The position numbers were made by a program, and so were the translations under genes. A DNA stretch of 64,000 bases from Podocnemis expansa (lineage: Eukaryota; Chordata; Testudines; Podocnemididae), in NCBI GenBank assembly GCA_007922195.1, contig ML682029.1, positions 1,398,875 to 1,462,874 of the forward strand. The letters run 5' to 3'. Under the pieces are notes generated by a model. The model saw only the letters and a program-made list of their open reading frames with translations, was not told the DNA's origin and searched no databases. Shown here one piece after another: positions 1-13,800 of the stretch; the stretch's first letter is position 1, and every line of letters starts with the position of its first letter.

Positions 1-540
1 CGACTTAATAAAGTCAACTTAGCTTTTACAATGTAGACATAGCCACCTCCTTCCACCAGAATAGTTCCCAGGGGCCTGATACCACTCTGGCTGTCAAGGG
101 CCCTCAGCTTCTCTAAGGAGGGGTTTGTCTGCAGCTCCACCTGGAAATCCACAGCAGCCCAGGGAAAAATTTGCAGACATGCTTCCCAGAGGCTCTAATA
201 CCAGGAAGTAAATAAAAAGCCCCCACATGTATTATTTTTAAGTACTCTCATGACCTTTTGGCATCTGAGATATAATATTTCTCTAAACACTGAGGAGACC
301 CAGGCAATTCCATAGCCCCCTCACTGTATCAGTGAGATCACAGTTTCTGCAGGCTGTAAGCACTGTAGTGCAGGGACAGTGTCTCTGCCTATGTTCTGTG
401 CAGCACCATGCACACTTGCACCAAATGTGGCCACAAGTCTATATGGATACTGAAGCCACACCCTGCAGCGTTTGCTTGGTAGCAGGTGCTCTTCGGTCCC
501 AGTTGGGCTGACAGCTCTAACTGTCAAAGACAGCAACAGG
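1..540. other. Upstream flank, no gene seen
   Basis: I see no convincing exon, RNA gene or complete repeat here. Open frames are short and lack recognisable protein similarity. The sequence ends at a CR1 tail. Confidence 0.5.
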
Positions 541-657
541 TTAGTCTTGGCTGGACAAAACCCTGGCTGAGATGATTTAGGGAGAGTGGTCCTGCTGTTG
601 TTGGCAGGGGCTTGGACTAGATGACCTCATGAGGTCCCTTCTAACCCTATAATTCTA
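541..657 (+). mobile_element. CR1 LINE 3' tail fragment
   Basis: The stretch carries the typical CR1 3' end: a 'ttggactagatgacctcatg' core followed by 'aggtcccttctaaccctata' and an 'attctag' end. Only the last 120 bases or so of an element are present, as expected for 5'-truncated CR1 copies in sauropsids. Orientation is sense on the + strand. Confidence 0.8.
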
Positions 658-900
658 GGTGATGTAAGCTAGGGGCTGAGATCCTGCAGCCCCAGGTGCC
701 AAAGTGGATAGCCCAGCATCCCCCCACCTGGAGCACCAGGCTCCTGGCTGGCAGTGCCTGACACTGTCAGGTAAATCAGTGGAAGTGCTCCTGGTGATGA
801 CATGCACCGCTGACAGGTAGAGGGCCAGGTGGACACAGAAACCCACAGTAACGACTGCTGTGGGAGTACATCGACCTAACTTAAGCTGCTTTAATTTTGT

Positions 901-1140
901 AGCTCCAAAGGGGCAGCTGTGTTAGTCTAGAAATGCAAAAAAAGCAAGGAGTCTTGTGGCACTTAAAGACTAACAGATTTATTTTGTGCATGAGCTTTCT
1001 TGGGAGAAAATGCCCCTTGGTCAGACGTCAGCTCTTCAAAGCGTCTGACCAAGGGGGATTTTCTCCCACGAAAGCTCCTGCGAGAAATAAATCTGTTAGT
1101 CTTTAAGTGCCACAAGACTCAATGCTTTTTTAAAATTTTG
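901..1140. mobile_element. Penelope-related palindromic repeat
   Basis: The element starts with a 'ccaaaggggcagctgtgtta' end and then a 'gactaacagatttatttt' block. This is repeated in inverted orientation about 70 bases later, so the two halves can fold back on each other. The same end sequences bound the coding Penelope-like copy at 54643-56341. It lies about 500 bp upstream of the TSPAN33 start. Confidence 0.7.
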
Positions 1141-1379
1141 TACTGTAGAGGTGCCCTTATGTCTTGTTACAGCTGGGAGAAAAAATGGTTCTTGGGATTC
1201 GGGAGCTTGACGAGACCTTCACTGAGAAGTAGAAACCTTGACCAAAAAAATAACCAATTTTCCTGGCCGGATTCCCCTTTGGTGTGGTGCTGCCTGGCAA
1301 AGCCTTCCCTTCCCCTTCTCCTGAGCCGGCCAGTGCAGGGGACAGGTTCCCTCTTCAAGCCCCCTCTCCCCCACCCTGG

Positions 1380-1850
1380 TCCTGCCCTTCCCCTGGCAAG
1401 CAGATGCTGCCCCAAGGGCCGGGTGGGGCGCGGCCCCTTTAAGAGACTCGGCGCCTGGCAAGTGTAGCCGCTGGCTGATACTCCGCGTTCTGAGCCAGGC
1501 GGGGCGTGAGTGACGGCAGCGAGCCACCAATCAGCAGGCAGAGGAGGAGCCAGCTAGGCCAATGGGCGAGCAGAGGAGGCGGGGGCTGCCAGCTGGTGGA
1601 ACGAGCCGCTAGCTGCGGCCGGCCGGGCTGGCCCGGGGAGCGGGGCCGGGCTGGGGCCATGGCCGGGCGGCTGGGGGGGCCTCCCGCCACCCCCTACGGG
1701 GAGGATTTCACCTTCGTGAGCCCGCTGGTGAAGTACCTGCTCTTCTTCTTCAACCTGCTCTTCTGGGTGCGTGACTGGGGGGAGTCCTCTCGGGGGGTGA
1801 GGGGGGACCCCTTAAAATGCAGCCGGCCGGCCTCATAATCTGCACCCCAG
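1380..1850 (+). promoter_or_regulatory. TSPAN33: TSPAN33 CpG-rich, TATA-less promoter and 5' UTR
   Basis: The DNA becomes GC- and CpG-rich just before the TSPAN33 start codon. Two CCAAT boxes lie at 1527-1531 and 1559-1563, and a GC box (gaggcggggg) at 1576-1585, 74 bases before the ATG. I see no TATA box. CCAAT plus GC boxes in a CpG island are usual for dispersed-start promoters. The exact transcription start cannot be read from sequence. Confidence 0.6.
1659..1766 (+). CDS. TSPAN33: TSPAN33 coding exon 1
   Basis: It encodes residues 1-36: a short proline- and glycine-rich cytoplasmic N-terminus, then [14 protein letters not shown], which opens TM1. The exon ends in phase 0 at 'ttctgg' before a gtgcgt donor. 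The first 15 residues differ from the mammalian N-terminus but have nearly the same length. Confidence 0.92.
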
Positions 1851-4800
1851 CTCTGGGGGCAGCCCTGCTGCGCCTTTCTTTGTAGGGGTGTGACTGAGGA
1901 ACCAGCCAGTTCTTCCTCCTCCTCCTCTCTCTGCCTGCCTGCTCCTTCATTTTGGTTAGGGGGCTTTGGAGCTTTATGCCCAACACGAGCACTGGGAGGG
2001 GTGTTGTCAAGACAAAAACTATGTTTAAAAACCCTTCCTTGGGTTTCAGAAAGGAAAAATTCTGGCCGCCTTCTCTTGCAAAAAAAAAAAAATGGGACTG
2101 GTTTTGCTTTTTTCTAGTTGTCTTTGTGTCTGATCTCCAGCACCCTAGCTGTTGTGTTTGGGCTGCCAGCAGGGAGAGTTAAAATCCACACAACTCGTGT
2201 GAATTAAAAACCAGAAACAAAATGCGGTTGTATTCTCAGTGGGTCTTGGAAAATTGTTGGCCTCTCCCACTCTCTGCAATGCATGGGAATGGATGGCAAA
2301 CTTTGTCTCTAAACTCCATAGCCAGCAATGTCCCTTTCAGAAGCGAGTGGTGCTTAGAATAATATCTCGACCGTTGTTTAATTGTGGTCACGTCCGTTCA
2401 TTCTTGAATTATACAGGCAGTGATTCTTAACGGATGAATGTGGCTGAGACTTGAGGAACACCAAATGAGCTACACTTAAAAGGCCTGTTTATATTTTTTC
2501 CTTGTTCAGGCTTGAACTTTGCTTATTGTGTGAAAGTGGTTACAAGACGTGGGGGAATGGCATGCAAAGGAAAAGTCTTCCATGCCATGATTACTGGAAA
2601 GGACTGTGCTTCATGGGCTTGCAGCCGCTATCAGCAGGGGTATGTTAGGAAACGCTGTCCCTTTCTGCTGACTGTAAATTTGGACCCCTTTTGTCTCTGT
2701 GAGTGTTTTTTGCTCTATGCGTTTCTAGTGCATAGGTACCTGCAGTGCTACATGGGTTGAGACTGTGGAACAGCTGGCCAGTCAGCTAGTGGATGACTTG
2801 CTCCGACAGCTCATATGCTCGTCTTGGTTTTGTTTGACTAAAAAGACCTTTAATTAAGGGAGAGAAGAAAAAAAAATTAGTGGTGTTCTCCTTGCCATTC
2901 AAAGCCTATAGAATTTACAGGGATATTGACTTTAAAACTCACATGTCCATTGGGCTTTTTAAAATCTGCTACAGAGTTTTGTTTGGTCCTAAGTGGCACC
3001 TGATGGCCTTGGAGGGATTCAGAATTCAAGTTACAAGTCACAAAGATTAAAGGGAAAATATTTTTAATCCCCTCTCAAAGCCAACCCCACTACAGACTTT
3101 GTTTCCTTCCTGTATTTGCCTGGACTTGGTGGGTACGAGCAGTTTTACCCTTTTCTTCGTCTACAGTCTTCAGTGTCCACTTCTAGTTTGTGACAGTTTT
3201 CTTGAGAATGACAGGACAGAGGCAGAGCTTGATATTTATTTATTTATTTTTAAGGCAAACGTGGCTCAGAGTAAGTTTTGAATCACCAGAGTTTCCCACT
3301 GATGGCCCCCGTTTAATGTTACAGTGTCTTCATTTCACATTACGAACTCTGCCCAGACCTCCCCTGTTGGCACTATCAGGTAGCTGCTTTGCTCCAGTGT
3401 TGGCAGGTGAATTTGGTTCCGTGTAGCATGTACTCTGCAGTTCAGCTGCTTTGCTTTCTTCCTTCCCAGGCTTGCATAGCTCAGGTATTTCTAACACTCA
3501 CGAGAGTTGAAAATAGATTGCCGTGGGCAGAATATTTTTGTGAGGTGGCCACAGTGTCTCAGCGGGGGTAGATACAGGCCAGAGGACAAACTGGAGCAGA
3601 TTTCTCTCTCTGGTCTGCCTTGTAAACCACTCCCTGGTCAGATGTGTGACATCTTGCGCCAACAAACTCAGGAATCTTACAGATGTGTCCAGCATATGTG
3701 AGAGACAGTTGCTGACTCTCTCTCGCACTGTTCTTTGTCTTAACTGGGGAGTCCCTGAACTGAATAGCGGGTTTTCCCTCTCCCCAAGCAACATTGCACA
3801 GGGAGAAGTTGGAGATAAAAACATTACTACAGTATAAACCAAGGGTGGACAAAATTGGCTTGCAGTTAGGTGACAGCAATTTTACTTCTGTTTGCCAGAG
3901 AGCACTTCTCCATTACATTTCTGTGGTGGAGCTAGATGACAGATTACTAAAACTGCTCATCACAGCAACCAGAAACAGATTTGTCAAGGCCTGCTATAAA
4001 TGTGGCTGGATATTCAAAGGAATGACTTTGATCAGCGTGCCAGTGGGGGGTCATGTGCTAGTGAAACTTGTGTATCCATACTGTAGAGTTGGGGAAGGGG
4101 TTTTTCCAGCTCCTCAGGGGGGACGGTGCAGGCAATGGCAGCCTCCCTGACCACATTCTCTAGCCATGTCAAATATCATTTTGGAGTGAGGGCTCCTCAG
4201 GCTCCCTAACATCTTCAGTCTCTGTCACCTCTGCTGAGAACTACAGGTCTCAACAGGTAAGAGAGCATCATTTTCAGAGCACATCAGGGGTGATGGATGG
4301 GTGACTGAGCAGGTATTTCCAGCAGTAAATTTATTCAGGGTATAAATAAGTCACTTTCACACTTTGTCCATTCAGGTGCATGTGATCAGCTGGAGAAACT
4401 GCCACAGGAAAGTTCCAAAGGGGCAGCCGTTAGTCTAGTTCAGCAAAAATAGCGGGCACTGGAATGCAGCGTTTCGGCTCCATTTTCTTCAAAGTGTCTG
4501 ACAAAGTGGGATTTTCTCCCACAAAGGCTCATGCGATAAATAAATTTGTTAGTTTTTAGGTGCCCCAGGACTCCTTGTTCGTTTTGCTGAACGAGACTAA
4601 CATCGCTGGCCCTCTGGAAATAGATGGTAATGGTCTTCTCCGGCATTGTCTTCTGCTGCCTTGGGGCTGCACCTGCCCCACTCCCACACTCTGCAATGTT
4701 ACCATCTCCCTGTAAACTCCCAAGATGAAGAAGCATCAAATACAGCAGTTTCTCTAGTTGATCCCTTGTACCTGAATGGACAAAGCGCATAAGTGTGAAA

Positions 4801-7800
4801 ATGATTGATTTTTATACCATAGAATAAATTTACAGCTGGAAATACTTGCTCTGTCACCCATCCGTCTCCCCTGACATCCTCTGAACCCTCCCGGCCAATG
4901 ATGGTTTTTTTAGCAGCTGAGATCTTCAGTGTAACTCCTCTGAGCTGGAAGCAAGACCTCAAAAGTTCGTCACTGTCAGCTCCACAGAATCCTAGAAGAT
5001 GAGGGTGGATGCCTCCGGTCCAACCCCCCGACCAAACCATCCCAGAAACTGTACCATTCATTGCCGGGAAAGGTACCAAAGCCAATCTAATCTGGCTTTC
5101 TTGCCTTGACCCGTTTGTATTGAGTAGCTGTGGTGCTGTCTAGGGGTAACAGGAGGGGGACCCGACTCAGGTTATCTCCCTGGCTCGCTGCTGCACCCCC
5201 AGGCCTTGCTTACGCTAGAAGGGCTTTGGTGCCAGCAGAAGGACTACTTCCCCTTCCCCAAAGATAACTGCAGCTGCAAGGGGATTTTTTCCAGCATGGC
5301 TGTGTGAGTAAGAAGGGTATTTTTTTTAGGTATTTTATTCCCACTCCTAATCAACAGAGCTCAGCAAAACTTTTAGGTGCAGTTCTGAATGCACCAGCGT
5401 TGGTCCTCAGTGGGTCATTCTCCCTGTCTGTAAACCAAGGGTAAGGCTCTGAGTTGAGGAGTTAACCAGTGGTCCCTTGCGAAGGACACTGAGTTCTCCT
5501 GTGAGAAGGAGCCGTGATGTCGGAGTCTTGCTGGCCAGTGAGGCTCTCTCTGATAAAGGCTGAAGTATTTGATTCCTAGATGTGAGAAGGGTCACAAATC
5601 TTGGCCTTGTAGACACAACCTTGGCATGAGCTGGGCCAGAGAGAAACTGCAACTTGGACTCCTCTTGGTCCTCGGTGCATTCCTTTATCCAGCCTTTTGT
5701 CCCTCACACTTCCCTCTGGCCTGATCTCGCCACGAGCTAGAGTGGTGGCAAAACCTCCAGGCTGAGCCGCTGTGGATGTCGGCCCTCTCCATGCAACCTG
5801 TATTCAGTGGACGGGGCAACGACACAATGGCCCTGTAGCGGGAGGAGGGAGCTGCCCATCTGGTCGCCCTTCTCCTTTCCAAAGAGCAGCCAGTGTCCCT
5901 CAAAACATCCCTGTGTGAAGAGGGGCTTTTTTCAGAGCCTGCTAGCCCTGCCCTTGATTAGCTCACCCGGCTGCTCTTAGATACTGCAGTTCCTTGTTTA
6001 AAGTGTAAATAAATGTTAGGTGCGTATGCTGGAATTCCCCTGGTTGCCCTCATGGTGCTACAGCAACGCCTGAGGCTGGAGTGATGTGGAGCAGACCATG
6101 AGCACTGCAGATCTTGCACCCTGCAGATCTTGCACCCAATTTCACCCAGCCCTGTGCCGTGTGGGCTCTGCCGGTTCCAAGAGACCAATGGGTGTTTGGG
6201 GGGTGTTGGCCGTTGATGGTGGGGAAACTCGTGATGTGGGACATGGTGAAAACCAGAGCAGTGGTGATGGGATGGGAATGCTACCAACTCCCCACTTCAA
6301 AACATTCACCCCAAAAGAAATGCTGTCGGCATGCATGTAGGCAGAGAACCGCTGGCGTGCACCGTAATTACTGCTGGACGGGTTATCCAATTACCTGCCG
6401 GCCACTTTCCTTTGTAGCTCATCTAAGCTGTGCAATTGTTGGCTTGGTTGTTTGCTGTTCTTTGGCTTCCCTGCGGAGGAGGTATTGAAGGGTCACAGCT
6501 GACACCCCGACTGCCACCCACTCACATGCTCATGGCAAATAGCACAGGCTGGAAGCAATGGGTTGAATTAGGCTGGGGAGGATTTAGACTAGAGGTTGAG
6601 CCAAGTGGTGTGGCAGGGGGCACGTATTCTTGGGGGAGCAATCCCATGCTGGCTGAGGGGTGAACTAGCTGATGAAATAGGGCTCTGGCATGTGACGACC
6701 CCTCAGTTCTCAGCAGGGGCCTGTCCGTTAGCGGCATATCAGCGTGAGCTCTTCTGAACAGGTGGAAACCCAAGCCACTAATTGAATTACTGTCTCTCTG
6801 GCCACCCCACAGAGAGGGCACGCCCCAGCCTCAGGGTGCGGATTATGGCACTTTTTATAGCTAATGAGTGGCACCAGCTGGGCAGAGCAGCCTGATGAGC
6901 TCAAGGCCCCTGGAGGAAGGTGGCTGGAAGTGGCTGAATCCCAGCAGGTGTGACTCGCTTTCTGGTGTATCCAAGTGCCCTGACTTTTGTTTTAACTTCC
7001 TCGGGAGGGCGCTCAGCCAGTGATGTAGGGAATTTTCAGCCAGCTGAAAGCCCCCGCCTCCCACCCCCAGTGCAGACCCAGCAAGGCACTACCTGTGGCA
7101 CGCAGAAGTGGGGCGGGGGACCCACCGGCTGCCATCCTCTGAGGCCTGGTCAGTGGGAAATGCTGAAAGGTGAAATACAGAAGCAGAGGGGGCCTCTGCA
7201 TTGAAGTCCCCACGCAGAATCCAGCCAAAGACTTTCTGTGTAGCAAGGGAAGTGCGGGAACCTGGCTGTAGCTTGGTGGTTAAACTCAGGACCTTTACTC
7301 TGCAGGATAACCTGCCCCTTCCTTTCACCACAACCCACACCAAGCCCTGTGTGCAGGGGGAGCTAATCAGAGTCGCCATCCGCCTGGCAGATTTAGGCTG
7401 CCTGGAAGAACGAACCCGGACAACAGAAGTGCACGTGAAGAATTGACGCTGCTTTCTTCGCAGCGAGTAAGAGCAGTGGCAGAGAGCTGGGGGCACCAGG
7501 AAGACGTCCCTGGCACATGTTGACTTCAGTGGGAACCTTAGAGCTCCACGGTGTGAACAATTAACCTGTTATCTCAGTTGTGGATGTCTGCCTTCGGTCG
7601 TGGCTTTCTGGACAGGTTGCTGTGGCTATGTCTGCACTGGGCTAAACTGGGGGGCTGAGAGCCACTGAACCAAACTCTTGTCTCTAATGGAAACCACATC
7701 AAGCCAGGAGATGTGGCAGCCCCTGTTCCCCCCCAGTTCCAGCATCTATGGGTCTACAGTGTAATAAAAGACCTACAGAAATGTATCTCAGAGCCCAGTC

Positions 7801-10800
7801 AGTGGGCTCAGGCTACAGAGTTCAAAATAGCAATGTTGGTTTTGGGCTTGAATCTCAGCTCTGCCTTTTTTATAGATCCGCAAAGGCCAGGCTGCTGACC
7901 CAAGCCCCGAGACTCAGCATTCTGTGCATTTTCTCTGCGGCGCGGGTGTATCCGCATCTGATGAGCAGGAAGAGGGAGAACTGTACGAAATGATCTCGTC
8001 CAGTTGCTTGAACGTTGCGTGAAAGAATGAACCTCCCAAATGTGCCATGTGGCTGTGCTTTATGTAACGCACCAAAGTCTTTCTCCCCAGAAGCTTTTGC
8101 TGTCAAATTGTCTGTTTTCCCACAACCCTAGATATCGGGCACGTATTTTTACAGTGGGTTGGCTCTCGGTGCTAGTGTCTATACAGATTCCAGTTTTAAT
8201 GAGACAGGCTCATTGAAGAGGCAGCCACCATGCAAACAAGATGTCGCAGGTAGTACTAAGTTCACGGCTGCTTGTGAGGGTTGCTTTTGGGGTGTCTCAG
8301 TTCCCTGCTCCATTTACCAGTCATAAACAGTCATAGATTGGAGAGCAGCAAGGCAGAGAGGGAGCAAAATCTTGCAAGTCGCATGAAAATGTTTGGGTTG
8401 GGTGTCTGGTTTTGTACTTCCATCTCAGAACTTCCCAAAGGAGCTCAATATTATTTTTTCAGGTTGTCTCCCCCTGAAAATTGGAACCCTTAAGGGTGTG
8501 TCTGAACTCCAACTGGCAGTGAGCGTCCCACCGCAACTAGACGGACTCAAGTTAGCATGGCTTCAACTAGCACACTTGAAAATTGAAAAGTTCAGACCCA
8601 CCTAATCCCATAGGTTTGCGCTCAGTTGGTTAACCTTGGTCTCAGCTGGAGCTGCACCATCCACACAGCTATTTTTTTAGTGTGCTAATGTGTCTGAGAT
8701 TGGCTCGTATCTGTGATACAGACATGTTTTAGGCTGATCTTTCAAAATCACTAGTCCTCTTAAATCCTGGCCACTGACTTTTTGTTTTCTGGGGTTATAC
8801 GTCTCCATGATGCACACAAAGGTGGCTTGTTTAAATTTTAAATACAAGTCAGCTGACAGTACCATAGCATTTATTGGGGGGAGGAGGCATCCCATACTTG
8901 CCCCCCCCAAAATAATTAAAACCAGAGTGCACTCTTGGCATTGTCTTTACCAAAGCAGCTGCTCCAGATTATAACAGGTCCCCTAATCTTTTGGGGTGGT
9001 TTTAGGCCCCAGGAGACTTTGTGGAAATGGTGGCCAGTTTGCAGGTGGGCATAGTGGTGTGAATTACACAATGGAGGACATCTTGTAACCCCCATAACTT
9101 CTGTCTGTTTCAGGATTTCAAAAGAGAATGAATCCTTTTAAGATTGTTTTAAAAAAGGGGACTGGTTTGCCTTTGTGGGGTAGCTTGCAGTGCCATCATA
9201 CCCAGCAGATTCAAATCTCGTAAATGGTTTTACCAAAAACTGCTGGGTGAATTTCAGTCACTTCAGAAGATATGCATGTGTCATACACGTATCGCCCAAG
9301 CCCCTCACTGTGTAACCTGGAAAGCTTGTCTGTTTTGCTGACAGAAGTTGATCCGGTAAAATGTTACATGTCGCTCTTAAATTCTACTATACACGAGGGC
9401 CTTAAGTAACCCCCAGCAGTCTGTGCACAAGGTATCCACGGAGATTAATTTAATTCATTATGGATATAAAAGCTTTCATGAAACGAGGAGGGAATAAATT
9501 GGTGAACTAAAGGCGCAAACCTGCCTCTGAACTCCTGCCTAAGCGTGGGGAACCAGTGAAAGCCGCCTGTGGCATAAAATGGTCTAATTTAGTGGTAAAT
9601 TGGGCCTGAAACACCCTCAGTAAAGTCGATCAGGCTTTCCTAAATTGCTGTGGGCTTAATAATCTAACCAAGGGAAGGAATACTTTGAAATGACTCATGA
9701 CCTGGAAAGATAATGGAGCAAATACTTAAGCAATCAGTTTGCAGACACCTACAAGATAAGCAACAGTTAGTGTGGATTTGTCAAAAAGAAATGGTGTCAA
9801 ACCAGTCTGATGGCTTTCTTTGATAGGGATGGGGAGGAAGTGGTAGAAGTGGCGTATCTATAGACTTTAGATGCATGGCCTGGTCATAAACAAACTAAGG
9901 AAACAAAGCCTCAGTCGGGGGTCAGCAACCCCTTGCATTTGTGCCAAAGATGGCGTGCGAGCCAAGCCGGACTCTGTGCCATGGCTCCAGGCCCCCGCTG
10001 GCCAGGCTTTTCCGAGATTTAAAGACTAAAGGAGAACTAAGTTTTTCAAGAGGACACTGAGGGGGGACATCATAATGTTCAAGTATGTAAAAGGCTATTG
10101 CGGGGGAACAGGGTGACTGTCTTGGGCCATGCAGTGCTACCCCCTGCCCTGCTGTCTTTGGGGGCAAGCAGGGGAGGGACAGAAATGCAGGATATGAGGA
10201 GGTGGGATGGGGCCCCCACAGGCTGATCAAACACACACCCAATGGATGGCCTTGATGTGGAGGAAGGAGAAAAATTGTTCTCCTTAGTCAGCAATGGTAA
10301 GATGCTATGGGCTGAAATTACAGCAAGGCAGGCTTAGGTTGGACATTGGGAAAAAATTCCTAACTGTCAGGATGATCAACCACTGGAATAAGCTGCCTAG
10401 GCAGGTTGTGGAATTGCAATCATTGGAAGTTTTTAAGAACAGGTTAGACAAGCACCTGTCAGGGAAGGGTTAAGAGGGTCCTTGGTCCTGCAGGGGACTG
10501 GACTCGATGACCTCCCATGATCCTTCCGGTTTCTACAATTCTACATTAAAGGATTTTACAAGGAGGAGGAAGGAAGAATATGTGGATAGGGCAAGAAGCA
10601 GTTGGGCTTTGCTACCAGCCAGGACAGTTTAGCTAGGTTAGGAAAAACTTCCTAATTATCAAGCACTGGAATAAATTGCTGAGGGAGGCAGGGGAATCTC
10701 TGTCACTGGGGTATTTGAGTAGGTTAGACAAACACCATTCAGGGATGGTCTAGATAACGTTTAGTCATGTTACAAGTGTGAGGGACTGGACTAGATCTCT

Positions 10801-13800
10801 CGAGTCTCTTCCAGTTCTTCCCTTCTGAGCGTATATAGGCAATGTCCCTTTAAAATGAGAAGTGTGCGCTGGCTGCATTTCCCCAACGCTCACACCACAC
10901 TGTTCTTTCTCCTGCTCTGTTAAGGCTGCTGTTGAATTTTTCTCCCCCAGCATGGTCTCTGCCTCTTCTGAGAGCATTATGCTGGCTGAATCGCTCTGGC
11001 TGCCTTTTGAAAAGCCCTGACGTGCTCATTTGCTCACTGCTCCACCAACTCCAGATGTATTAATTGTTTTGACCTTCTTTGGCTTGTAAACACCTTCTCC
11101 ATGGGGGCCGCTGATATTTCCTGGCAGTTACAGCAGCCTGCCCCCTGCATGCTGTCTGATGGGGTTCATGGATGCTGTCGTGAAGGGCGGGGTGCCCCAT
11201 GGAAATAAAGGGAGCCAACTTGGATGCCCTGGTTCCTGTGGTCTGAGAGAACTGCATCCTGGCCACGCTCTGCGCGGGAGGCGGGTGTGGAGCACAAGGG
11301 AGTGTGCAGGGCAAAACTTGATGGCCTGGGAGGAGAAAATTGGTCCAGCTGGATAGAAGAGAGAGAGCCAAGAGGGGGCTGTGTGCATGGCAAATACTGG
11401 GTGAAATGAAGCTGTAGCTGGAATTGCTGAGGTGGCCTCAGCTTGCATACTGGCCATGCCTCCCTGTTACTGGTCTCTTGGGTGTCCCTTGTGCCCTGCT
11501 AGCCCTGGAGATGCTCCCAGTTTGGTGTCATGGGGAAGGAGGAAAGTTTCCCTCCTGGCTGGGACATGCCCTTTCAACAGGCACTGGTGTTGGTCTCTGC
11601 TGACCTCAGAAAGATGCAGGAGGTGGAAGTGGAGGGACCAGGTCACCCGCTGCCTACACATCCCACCTCTCTTGCCTCCAGCAGAGAGGGGTGTGAGAGG
11701 TTGTGACGTGTCTCCTGGAAACACCCGTCACTTGGCGAGGGCCCAGCTCTGACCTGTGGCCTGAGGTTGGCCTGTTCAGCGAGGATAGTGTCTGGGATCT
11801 TGTGTCCCATCAGGAGCCGGAAACGTTCGTTGGCTTTGGCACCAAAGTTAGCAGGTGCCATCCGTGGCTCTGAGCAGTCTTGCTTTGCCAATGGGTCTGG
11901 CTGAAGGGAAGGCGAAGGAAAGTGTGGTGACTGGTGCCCGTTCAGCACCTGGTCTCAGCGCACTGGCAGAAGCATCAGCAGCTCAGCTGATCGGCCAAAC
12001 CCTCTGCAGTGGTTGCTGTTTGCTAGGTGCGTGTGATCCATAACTCCACCACGTCTGGGTAAGCAAGTGTTGGGCACCATCGTTGCAAACTCGGTGCATG
12101 AGCTGGGGAAGACTAAGTTGTTTACATACCTTTAAATCTTGTCCCTTGCCCTGGGCAGCGTAGCTTTGCCTCACTCCAGTGGAGTCGGGATTTCTTTTGA
12201 CTTTGATTTTGATAGTTTCTCTGCTGTGTGTGCATGAGGAGGGGGAATGATGCTGTCAGCGGCTGCCTGCTGGACTCTAACCAGGGGGAGTGTACCCCAG
12301 CTGGCTTTGTGCAGGCTTAGATGAAGACACTGTTGACACGCTGGTGGATGGGGATACAGATGAGGACAATGGGAAACTTTGGGGGGAGAAAGGCTGCTAC
12401 CAACAGAGCAACTGGCATTCTGAAGGCAAAGGGAGCTCTCGCCATCTGTGTAAAGGGCAGTAACGAGAAGGAAAACACCAGACTGTGGGCCTCTGCTTTT
12501 CTCCGTTCTGATGGTTTCCACAGTAAATTGCGGCCATACAAAAGCCACAAGCAGGTTCTTCTTTTCCTGTCGACTTCCCTAGCCTGTGAAAAGCCAGCTG
12601 CTCTCATGGTCTCTGACACAAGCCTGAGTCACCCTGTTGGCTGAACCTAGCTGACATGTCAAGTGATTTTACTGTTCACTACTGTTGATTGGCCTAAATT
12701 ACTGCATCGCATCCTGGTGCCATGCAGACCCAGCCCTGGTTTGTGTGAGTGCAGTCCCGGCTGCCCAGCAGGGATCAAAACCTCAGATCTCTAGATCTAA
12801 AAGCCTGGGCCTCTAAGAACCCCAGATCTGTGAGCGAAAGCTGTGGCAGGCCTGTCGATGTCTGTCCGCGCGGAGGGGAGCACAGCACCACACGGGTACG
12901 TGTGGATAACAGGGAGGCAGATGGAGCTGAACCGATGTAAGCCATGCAGTATGTCGCTGACTCCAAGGAAACTGCATAGGATAGGCAGGATGCATGAAAA
13001 TGGTTCCTGCCTGTAGCTGCATATCAGAGAGACACTATCAGACCAGACTTCAGCCAAAATTTAGACTCTGTAAAGCAACAGTCTTCAGGCTGCTGACACA
13101 AGGTCCTCAGACTCTGTCTAAAGGGTCTGCGAAAGGTGCCTGAAAATCAAGCGTTGGATCTGGATGCCAGAAAAGACATTCTGTTTTATGTGGATACCCC
13201 CAGCTGCAGATCAAAACCCGAAAGTGGTGTTACCAATGAAACCCACCAGCTAGTGGCCTTTCGCATGCTGCGTCAAATAGCAGACTCAGCCTGGGGTAAT
13301 GTTTTATACTGAAAATGGACTAAACATCTATGGGCTGTGGACCACAGATTAAATTTCTAAAGGCTCCTCTCCTCCATTTGCTGACCTCTAAAAGCATCAA
13401 ATGACAAAAAGGTTGAAAGCCATGGCTAAAAAATTGATGATAACCTAAGTCCAAGAGAAAAGCATCCATGGCAATGACACATTTTTCACAATGCCCTAGT
13501 GGCCTGCACCAAGACCAAGGTTGCACTAGGGTAGGTGCTAAATGTGCAGCTAGTAGCAGATTGTGATGTTCCCCTCCTGCAATCTGGACTGGACTGGACC
13601 CCAGTTCTCCAGTCCTGGTCCCAGACTTGCACAGCTTTGCTTTGTGAACCCCCACTCCTTGGTCAGCTCACACCCAACCTTCTGCTTACCATCGGTCACT
13701 CACCTAGTGAGAGACTGCTCGGGCCAGCCACGCATGGGATAGACCCCAGCGAACACCCCCAGTCCCAGATGCAACCCTGGGAACTACAGGCTTTCAGAGT

